Below, in pieces: positions 23,819 to 29,465 of a stretch of 29,465 nt of DNA; position 1 is the first letter of the stretch, and every line of letters begins with the position of its first letter. A program made the position numbers and the translations under genes. The DNA comes from DASXTB01 sp036505615 (GTDB lineage Bacteria; Acidobacteriota; UBA6911; JACQSX01). The stretch spans positions 1-29,465 of the forward strand of contig DASXTB010000328.1 in NCBI GenBank assembly GCA_036505615.1. The letters are read 5' to 3'. Under the pieces are notes generated by a model that was not told the origin of the DNA, ran no database searches, and saw nothing but the letters and a program-made list of their open reading frames with translations.

Positions 23819-24439
23819 CTACACCTTAATCTCTTGTTGCGCTCCCAGAGTCTTCATGGTCCGTACCAGGTAGTGTAGCCCAGAGGCGACGGTGAACCCA
23901 AGGGCGAGCACTACCAGATGCCGAAAATAAGGAAGTGGATAACCAAGATGGTTTCCAAGCAGCGCTGCTAAGACAGTTGCCAACTGGGTAAAGGTTGTAA
24001 GTTTGCCGAGAATCGTGGGGGGAAACACCCGCCTGCCGGACGTCAGATTGATGAGCAGAACGGTAATCACAATGACTATATCCCGGCTCATTGCCGTGAT
24101 GGTGAACCAGAGGGGAAGGCGAACAGTCAATCCAATAGAGTCAAAGGATAGAACAATGAATGCCGCAGTCAGCAGCAACTTGTCCGCCATTGGATCTAGA
24201 AACGCGCCCAGAGCTGTCTTCTGACCGAATTTGCGGGCAATCAGTCCATCGAGAGCGTCTGAAACCCCTGCCAAGACAAAGACCAACAATCCGTAGGTGA
24301 AATACCGATAAACGATAAGCAGCACAAACACGGGTATCATCACCATCCTGAGAATGGTCAACTGATTGGCCGAGGTAAGTCGAATCTGCATCTCCGAGTC
24401 GCAGGTGAACAAGGGCCGGAGTACCTGTGTAACGCGCAC
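23819..24439 (-). CDS. pgsA: CDP-diacylglycerol-glycerol-3-phosphate 3-phosphatidyltransferase
   Basis: PgsA makes phosphatidylglycerol phosphate, the precursor of PG and cardiolipin, in the inner membrane. The CDP-alcohol phosphatidyltransferase motif is complete: DALDGLIARKFG...GAFLDPMADK, fitting D-x2-DG-x2-AR-x8-G-x3-D-x3-D. There are about five hydrophobic segments (for example VMIPVFVLLIVYRYF). The start could be the GTG at 24439 (206 residues, GGGGAAG seven bases ahead) or the ATG at 24391 (190 residues, MQIRLTSANQLTILRM). The latter resembles the usual N-terminus better but has GGAG with no spacing. A different CDP-alcohol transferase cannot be excluded from sequence alone. Confidence 0.88.
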   Translation of the reverse strand: MRVTQVLRPLFTCDSEMQIRLTSANQLTILRMVMIPVFVLLIVYRYFTYGLLVFVLAGVSDALDGLIARKFGQKTALGAFLDPMADKLLLTAAFIVLSFDSIGLTVRLPLWFTITAMSRDIVIVITVLLINLTSGRRVFPPTILGKLTTFTQLATVLAALLGNHLGYPLPYFRHLVVLALGFTVASGLHYLVRTMKTLGAQQEIKV

Positions 24440-24517
24440 CCTGAGGCTTCCCCGCTCTGTGAAAAAGGTATTACTTTAAGGGAGAGGAATCGGAAAAGCA
24501 AATGACCGGGAAATGCA

Positions 24518-24557
24518 GAGAAAGTCGCACAACAGGCCTTCTGCACGACTCTTTCTC
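24518..24557 (-). terminator. Hairpin between the FecR-like gene and pgsA
   Basis: Imperfect stem pairing GAGAAAGTCGCA with TGCACGACTCTTTCTC (two bulges). On the minus strand the descending arm ends CTTTCTC but no real T-run follows, so a terminator role is weak. The remainder of the 285-bp gap holds a GGCGCAAAGACGCAAG tract (24700-24715) and no gene I can recognise. Confidence 0.35.
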
Positions 24558-24724
24558 GCACCGTCGGTGGAGGAAGGAATGCCTAACTCTTCAAGAGATC
24601 GGCAAGCGGTTGCTCGTAGAAGTATTTTTGGTCAAGACAGTGAAGCCAGGCCTTCTCGCGGAACTCACAAAAAGCAGCCGGATTCCGGGAATTTCTTGCG
24701 TCTTTGCGCCCTGGTGTCCTTGCC

Positions 24725-26407
24725 TTAATGTCTGCGGCTGTGACCGGAAGAGCTGCTACCACCGCCATGCTCGCGAGTATGGGCTGTTCCTCCCCACATC
24801 GATCGCGAAGCGGGGGCAGACTCCCTGCTTGGCACAGAACGGGGCGCTGAAATAGGACGATCCATGCTGGAGGGAGGTTCACGGCGCGGAATCACCACGC
24901 GCGACCCGGCATCCTGAGGATTGACGATCCGTGAGCTACCTTCCTGCGGCACAACAATGCGCGGCTTGCCTTCCTGAGGATTGACGATTCGCGATCCGCC
25001 ATCCTGCGGGATCACAACGCGAGAGCCGCCTTCCTGCGGCACAACAATGCGCGGCTTGCCTTCCTGAGGATTGACAAGGCGCGTATTGGAACCAGGGGCG
25101 ATAAAAATGGCGCCGCCGGTAACTGAGGGAATCCCGCTTCCTATGGGCGGATTGAGAGAATTCCCGGAGCCTGCAGCAGAACGGCCTTCACGGCGACCGC
25201 TCATCCAGTTCGTTGGATTGGGGCGAATAGGAGAAATGTCGGAGACGTTAGGCGTGATCCGGGCATCTCCCATGTTCCAGCCTGCGGCACTTACCGATTG
25301 CCCCACAGGCTCGCCCCGGGCGAATCGATCCAGTGGTTGTACGACCAGGCCGCCGGGCGTACCCCAGTTCCCACCCCGAACTGCTCCTCCAGGTTGGTTG
25401 AAGAGCAAGCCTCGACCGGGACGGAATACGTCTCCCGGGCCGAGCGGGAACCATCCGACAAAGGAGTTGTTTCGGAGAAAGTAAACCAGTCCCGGCGACC
25501 ACGTCGTGAAAAAGCTGGAACCTCCGGGAATCCAGCACCAACCGTTTACGCCAAATCTCCAGCGGCCGTAATGATAAGGAAGCCAGCCCCAGGGCTCCCA
25601 ACTGATCCATGTCCAGCCGAAACGCGGCCCCCAGTACCAGTGGCCAATCTGATAGGGGCACCAGCCGGAGCCCACGATCGGATACCAAACGTTGCCGTAA
25701 GAGGCATCGTACCGCCAATTTCCATACCGATCCATATCAGCGGCCCCAGCAGGAACGCTCTCAGGAAGGTACTCCGCCGATTTGTTGAATGCGTTGAAGG
25801 AATCGCGTCGATCACTCCAGAGCTGAAACAGATCTGCCGTAGTAGCCGTCCGGTACTGCTCGTAAACTACTTTTCCATTGCTCAGCGATACCTGGCGCCC
25901 GCTGGGAATCTCCCCGCCTTCCGACAGGCCTGCAGATCCCTGAAAAACTATCAGTTCATCGTTTGTCTCATCGACGTTCAAACGATAGTAACCGTGCGGC
26001 CGAAAAAGAAGTGGTTCGCCGGGCGTGGTGATGCGAACTTCCTGGCTTCCGGTGCGAATGATAACGCTTCCGTGGAAGAGTTTGAATTCCGGAGGATTGA
26101 CAGACTCAATCGCAAGGTCGGCGCCTGCGTCCAGCCGCACCGCGGCGCGCATTCCTATTTCCAATTCCAGCCTGGATCCTGGTTGAAGAACTAATCGATC
26201 CCCCTCGTCAACAGGAAAATTTCGTTCCAGCGGAATCCAGGTATCAGAACCGGAATGCTGGATGGCCGTGTCTCCCTCCACGAAGCTGAGCCGGAGGGGG
26301 GTCGAAGCAGCCATGCCAAGCGAAACCGAGAAACACAAAAACACCGCAAGCACAAGTCCTGAACTGGCGGGAAAACGATTCATTCGGTTATCAGATAAGC
26401 GGTCCAT
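24725..26407 (-). CDS. Secreted FecR-like / DUF6600 tryptophan-rich protein
   Basis: A 560-residue exported protein of unknown function. It has a signal peptide (hydrophobic LVLAVFLCFSVSLGMAA) and a FecR-like beta domain at about 38-185 (FVEGDTAIQHSGSDTWIPL, FKLFHGSVIIRTG). A Trp/Tyr/Gly-rich DUF6600-type region spans about 225-330 (GNVWYPIVGSGWCPYQIGHW, WEPWGWLPYHYGRW). A low-complexity C-terminus contains six tandem 10-residue repeats of the form VNPQEGKPRI / VVPQEGGSRV (DNA about 24886-25080), then a Ser/Arg/His-rich tail ending SGHSRRH. The start is at 26407 or at the ATG 24 bases later; neither has a good ribosome site. Such proteins are frequent in Acidobacteria (from memory) and are presumed to act in the envelope. 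Confidence 0.85.
   Translation of the reverse strand: MDRLSDNRMNRFPASSGLVLAVFLCFSVSLGMAASTPLRLSFVEGDTAIQHSGSDTWIPLERNFPVDEGDRLVLQPGSRLELEIGMRAAVRLDAGADLAIESVNPPEFKLFHGSVIIRTGSQEVRITTPGEPLLFRPHGYYRLNVDETNDELIVFQGSAGLSEGGEIPSGRQVSLSNGKVVYEQYRTATTADLFQLWSDRRDSFNAFNKSAEYLPESVPAGAADMDRYGNWRYDASYGNVWYPIVGSGWCPYQIGHWYWGPRFGWTWISWEPWGWLPYHYGRWRFGVNGWCWIPGGSSFFTTWSPGLVYFLRNNSFVGWFPLGPGDVFRPGRGLLFNQPGGAVRGGNWGTPGGLVVQPLDRFARGEPVGQSVSAAGWNMGDARITPNVSDISPIRPNPTNWMSGRREGRSAAGSGNSLNPPIGSGIPSVTGGAIFIAPGSNTRLVNPQEGKPRIVVPQEGGSRVVIPQDGGSRIVNPQEGKPRIVVPQEGSSRIVNPQDAGSRVVIPRREPPSSMDRPISAPRSVPSRESAPASRSMWGGTAHTREHGGGSSSSGHSRRH
24886..25080. repeat. 30-bp coding tandem repeat in the DUF6600 gene
   Basis: Six 30-bp units encode P-Q-[ED]-x-x-x-R-[IV] decapeptides. 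Units 1 and 4 encode the identical VNPQEGKPRI, and 2 and 5 nearly identical decapeptides. The DNA is therefore almost identical at a 90-bp offset (about 24942-24990 versus 25032-25080), pointing to duplication of a three-unit block. Confidence 0.85.
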
Positions 26408-26498
26408 AACTATATTTTAGACCTATTTTCAGCCTTTGGGGATCAATTTTTCGAGGTTCCGGCTTGGAAAGAGTTTTGACCCGCGAAGGGACGTAGGG

Positions 26499-26631
26499 TT
26501 AGTTGCCAGTTGCCGGTTGCTAGTTCCCAGTTGCCAGTTGCCGGAATATCGCCAAAGCTATTTGCTGTCTGCAACCGCCGTGGGCGTGAGAACTGGCAAC
26601 TGGGAACTGGCAACTGGGAACTGGTAACTAG
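26499..26631. repeat. AGTTGCC-family heptamer inverted array (family K)
   Basis: The left arm at 26499-26542 repeats AGTTGCC/AGTTCCC. The right arm at 26590-26631 repeats GGCAACT/GGGAACT. The loop is about 47 nt. The right arm provides the TAG stop of ptsI at 26628-26630. Confidence 0.92.
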
Positions 26632-28397
26632 CGTGGTTGGTGCAGTTCCTGAGGATCTGACGGAATCAAAGGATTCAGATGTTCCATGACATAACGATGG
26701 ATTTCACGGGGAGAGTCAAGCCTTAAGATATCCTCAACAGCCCTGTGTATTTTCTCTTTTGTGGTCGATCTAACCAGACGTCGAATGTAAGGAAGGGCGG
26801 CCGGATTTAGACTCAGATTGCGCACTCCCATGCCGATCAGAATCAGCGCGAAAATCGAATCGGACGCCATTTCCCCGCAAACTCGCGCCGGAATCCGCTG
26901 CTGCGAAGCCACATCCATCACGTCCCGTAGACAGCGGAGCACGGTAGGATGCAGAGGGTCGTAAAGTCCCGCCACTTGCTCGTTGGTGCGGTCCACCGCC
27001 AGCACGTATTGAATCAGGTCGTTGGTACCGATGCTTAAAAAGTCGACTTCACGGGCCAGGACTGCGGCGCTGAAAAATGCGGCAGGAACTTCCATCATGA
27101 TTCCTACTTCAATGTCCGCATCGAACGCGTATTTCTCTTGCTTCAGCTCTTCCTGCGCTTCAGCCAGCAGCGATTTCGCGTCCCGTACCTCGTCCAGAGA
27201 GGAAATCATGGGAAGAACTATCTTCACGTTTCCAAGCGTGCTGGCTCTCAGAATCGCGCGCAGCTGCGTTTTGAAGAGAACCGGCTTGGCCAGGCTGAGC
27301 CGGATACCCCGCAGCCCCAGGATTGGATTGGGCGTGTTTTTGACGTCATTCAGGTATCGCAGCTTCTCATCTCCGATGTCCAGCGTCCGAATCGTGAATG
27401 GAAGCGGATAGAGCCGCTGGGCAAGCCGCGCATAGAGGGCTGCTTGTTTATCTTCAGATGGAGGCCCATCCTTTTCACACACGTATAAAAACTCAGATCG
27501 AAATAACCCAATCCCCTCCGCTCCCATTCCTAAAGCGGAAGTTACTTCGGCTTCAGTCTCGGCATTTACTTCCAGAATCACTCGCTCGCCATCGCACGTC
27601 ACGGCCGGAAGTTTCTTCTCTCCGATCAAGGCATGAAGTCTTTGCCGTTCCTGGCGGACTTTCTCCTCAAACTCCCGCACTAGCTCTTCGGACGGGTCAA
27701 CGTAGATAATCCCGGAGTATCCGTCCAGAACAATCCTTTCATGGGCGGGGATTCGCTCGCGAACATGGATTATTCCTGAGATAACCGGAATGCTGTACGA
27801 TCTGGCAATGATCGCCGTGTGAGAAGTATACCCGCCCGTGGAAACCACAATTCCTCTAAGATCATTCAGATCAAAATCGGCCAGGAGGGCCAGGTTCAAA
27901 GTATCGGCCACCAGAGCTATGTCTCCGCGCTTCTCGTGCCCGGCGGCTCCTGTCAGATGACGGTGCAGACGCTCAAACAGCCCTTGAGTGTCCATCTCAC
28001 GCTGCTTGAAGAATTCGTCCGCCACACCTTCATACTCCGCCTGCAGTTCCTCAAGGGCCTGGCGCGCAGCCCACTCCGCGTTCGCATGCGGCGTCTGAAT
28101 TAAGGCAACAATGCGTTCCAGCAGAGCAGGATCATCAAGAATCATCTGGTGGGCGTCAAAAATACCGGCAGTTTCTTCGCCGCTTTGGTCCCGAATGCGG
28201 CTGCGCAGGCTCATCAGCTCCCGGCGGCTTTGGTCAACAGCCAGCTGCAGACGCTGGATTTCAGCGTCGATTGCGTCGTCGGGAATGTAAAGGCGGAAGA
28301 CGTGCCCCGGGGAAAAATAGTGAACAGCATTCCCCAGGGCGTAACCGGGAGAGATGGCGTTTCCCCGGATCTTTCTCCGGTAGCGTTTCGTTTTCAA
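26628..28397 (-). CDS. ptsI: Phosphoenolpyruvate-protein phosphotransferase (PTS enzyme I)
   Basis: Enzyme I autophosphorylates from PEP and passes the phosphate to HPr. The 589-residue protein has the phospho-His motif GGYTSHTAIIAR (His193), the PEP-binding core GIGLFRSEFLY, and the catalytic Cys in ARVCGEMASD. The length is normal. It starts with TTG at 28397, overlapping the ptsH stop (TTGA), with GGAGAA five bases ahead, a clear case of translational coupling with a rare start. The TAG stop is part of the AGTTGCC array, so the tail ELHQPR borders repeat DNA. No sugar permease gene accompanies it here. Confidence 0.96.
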   Translation of the reverse strand: MKTKRYRRKIRGNAISPGYALGNAVHYFSPGHVFRLYIPDDAIDAEIQRLQLAVDQSRRELMSLRSRIRDQSGEETAGIFDAHQMILDDPALLERIVALIQTPHANAEWAARQALEELQAEYEGVADEFFKQREMDTQGLFERLHRHLTGAAGHEKRGDIALVADTLNLALLADFDLNDLRGIVVSTGGYTSHTAIIARSYSIPVISGIIHVRERIPAHERIVLDGYSGIIYVDPSEELVREFEEKVRQERQRLHALIGEKKLPAVTCDGERVILEVNAETEAEVTSALGMGAEGIGLFRSEFLYVCEKDGPPSEDKQAALYARLAQRLYPLPFTIRTLDIGDEKLRYLNDVKNTPNPILGLRGIRLSLAKPVLFKTQLRAILRASTLGNVKIVLPMISSLDEVRDAKSLLAEAQEELKQEKYAFDADIEVGIMMEVPAAFFSAAVLAREVDFLSIGTNDLIQYVLAVDRTNEQVAGLYDPLHPTVLRCLRDVMDVASQQRIPARVCGEMASDSIFALILIGMGVRNLSLNPAALPYIRRLVRSTTKEKIHRAVEDILRLDSPREIHRYVMEHLNPLIPSDPQELHQPR

Positions 28398-28669
28398 TCA
28401 GCTTCTCCGAAACGATTTTGGATCAACTCTTCCAATGCCGCCATTGCAGCCGATTCATCGCTGCCATCGGCAGTAACGCACAAAGAGGTTCCGGGCCCAG
28501 CGGCCATCATCAGAATCCCCAAAATGCTTTTTCCATTGATGAATTCATTTCTACCGGCCCGGGCCAGCTTGACCTCACACTGAAAAGAGGAGGCAATTTT
28601 GGCCAGCTTCGCGGCCGCCCGGGCATGCAATCCCAGCCGATTAAGGATTACCACTTGGCGTTGAATCAT
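28394..28669 (-). CDS. ptsH: PTS phosphocarrier protein HPr
   Basis: HPr relays phosphate from enzyme I to EIIA proteins. The 91-residue protein has the active His15 in LNRLGLHARAAAKL and a regulatory-type serine in NGKSILGILMMAA (Ser48 here, equivalent to Ser46), so control by an HPr kinase is possible, but hprK is not in the window. Longer readings from 28843 add only translated GTCGAAA repeats, so I start at the ATG at 28669, which gives the normal HPr N-terminus MIQRQVVILN. It overlaps ptsI by four bases. Confidence 0.95.
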   Translation of the reverse strand: MIQRQVVILNRLGLHARAAAKLAKIASSFQCEVKLARAGRNEFINGKSILGILMMAAGPGTSLCVTADGSDESAAMAALEELIQNRFGEAD

Positions 28670-28680
28670 GGCTCTAACTG

Positions 28681-28818
28681 CAAGTCGAAAGTCGAATGTC
28701 CAAAGTCGAAAGTCAAAGGTTAGACGCCTCGAGTCGAAAGTCGAAGGTCGAAACTCGGAAATTGCAGATCGATGACCTGTGACCTGCGACTTTGGACTTT
28801 CGACTTTCGACCTTGGAC
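28681..28818. repeat. GTCGAAA-family heptamer inverted array (family A), EIIA-ptsH gap
   Basis: The left arm at 28681-28753 repeats GTCGAAA/GTCCAAA/GTCGAAG, interrupted near 28718-28731 by GGTTAGACGCCTCG. The right arm at 28773-28818 repeats GACCTGC/GACTTTG/GACTTTC. The loop is about 20 nt. It fills the gap between two genes that should be co-transcribed. Confidence 0.9.
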
Positions 28819-28823
28819 CCAAT

Positions 28824-29222
28824 TTATGGCATGAGCACTTCACTCGCTACCGTAATGCTTCCCTTGCCCTGATCGACGACACGACGCGCCAGAGTCGCGG
28901 CAGTTTCGTTCTCTTCTTGACTTGCCAGTTTGATGATCATCGGTAGATTCACGCCCGTAATGATTTCCACACGGTCCTTTTGCATGAGCGTCATGCAAAC
29001 ATTGGAAGGGGTTCCTCCGAACATGTCTGTCAAGATGAGCACTCCTTTCCCTTGGTCCACGGCTCTCAAATCCTTTTCGATCTCGGCCCGAGCGCTGTCT
29101 ACATTGTCACTCCAGCCAATGGAGACTGCAGCAACATGGGGCAGATCGCCCACTATCATCCGTGCTGCAGCCAGAAGTTCCCGGCCCAGTCGGCCGTGTG
29201 CGACAACTAATGCCCCTACCAT
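28824..29222 (-). CDS. PTS EIIA component, mannose/fructose (EIIA-Man) family
   Basis: A stand-alone 132-residue EIIA of the mannose family. It begins MVGALVVAHGRLGREL with the phospho-His at position 9 and has the conserved ILTDMFGGTPSN and GVNLPMIIKLAS motifs. GGAG lies six bases before the ATG. The order EIIA-HPr-EI without EIIB/EIIC suggests a regulatory phosphorelay rather than sugar uptake, as described for PTS-Ntr-like branches in many diderms (inference from gene content; permeases could be elsewhere). Confidence 0.94.
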   Translation of the reverse strand: MVGALVVAHGRLGRELLAAARMIVGDLPHVAAVSIGWSDNVDSARAEIEKDLRAVDQGKGVLILTDMFGGTPSNVCMTLMQKDRVEIITGVNLPMIIKLASQEENETAATLARRVVDQGKGSITVASEVLMP

Positions 29223-29243
29223 TTTTATCTCCGATCAATTAGC

Positions 29244-29465
29244 AAAGGTCGAAAGTCAAAGGTCTAAAGTCCAAAGTCGAAAGTCCAAGGTCTAAAGTCC
29301 AAAGTCGAAAGTCCAAGGTCAAAAGTCGAAAGTCCAAAGTCCAAAGTCGCAAGTCGAAACGCCTCTCCGGGTTGGGAGTTTCCAGGCTAAGACATCCGCA
29401 ACGTGGGACTTTCGACTTTGGACTTTGGACCTTGGACTTTGGACCTTCGACTTTCGGCTTGCATT
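29244..29465. repeat. GTCCAAA/GTCGAAA heptamer inverted array (family A), cut by window end
   Basis: The left arm at 29244-29359 holds about 16 units (GTCTAAA, GTCCAAA, GTCGAAA, GTCCAAG). The right arm starts at 29405 with GGACTTT/CGACTTT and runs to at least 29456. The 45-nt loop contains TCTCCGGGTTG, close to the TCTCCGGGCTG in the loop at 15947. Confidence 0.9.

Noticed and set aside
24583..24882. Minus-strand 99-codon frame between the FecR-like gene and pgsA
   Set aside because: It overlaps the end of the FecR-like gene in another frame, and the rest includes a GGCGCAAAGACGCAAG repeat tract. No family is recognised; at most a gene remnant.
25298..26194. Plus-strand 298-codon open frame
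   Set aside because: Antisense of the FecR/DUF6600 gene, with low-complexity composition mirroring its Trp/Gly-rich coding strand.
28670..28843. N-terminal extension of HPr
   Set aside because: It is translated GTCGAAA repeats; HPr from 28669 has the standard length and His15.

Overview
The window reads as chromosomal housekeeping DNA of a diderm, LPS-type bacterium, most likely an Acidobacteriota member or a relative with the same gene order. The case rests on the run lysS-lolC-lolD-clpC-bamA-skp-lpxD-fabZ-lpxA-lpxI-oxidoreductase, a tryptophan-rich FecR/DUF6600 protein, and very repeat-rich intergenic DNA. The phylum call is inference and was not checked by any search. All 23 genes I can support lie on the minus strand; every sizeable plus-strand open frame is a shadow. 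I see no tRNA, rRNA, CRISPR array, phage gene or transposase.

In transcription order (right to left): a permease-less PTS branch (EIIA-Man, HPr, enzyme I) at 29222-26628; a secreted FecR/DUF6600 protein; a PgsA-type phospholipid synthase; a DUF512 radical-SAM protein; 3-hydroxyacyl-CoA dehydrogenase and enoyl-CoA hydratase; lumazine synthase and NusB; lysyl-tRNA synthetase; the lipoprotein-export pair LolC/E-LolD; the ClpC unfoldase; then an envelope block. That block holds BamA and Skp for outer-membrane protein assembly, and LpxD, FabZ, LpxA, LpxI and a Gfo/Idh/MocA oxidoreductase for lipid A. It is followed by a SPOR-SpoIID lipoprotein and by miaA, which is cut by the window edge. LpxB, LpxC and LpxK are not present here.

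The unusual part is between the genes. Most gaps carry arrays of short tandem units, in most families 7 nt long, arranged as two complementary arms around a short loop. Unit families differ strongly in sequence (GTCGAAA, GGATTGC, AGTTGCC, GGTGTCA, TTAGTCA and others) but share period and architecture. Arm polarity is constant within a family, and at 9508-9710 three families nest concentrically. The arrays run into genes: they encode the N-termini of MiaA and of the SpoIID lipoprotein and supply stop codons for LysS, PtsI and the DUF512 protein. A separate GC-rich palindrome mosaic fills the 1.1 kb between lpxD and skp. I know of no named element family matching this ensemble; cyanobacterial heptamer STRR repeats are the nearest precedent I can name. 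All boundaries were read by eye.
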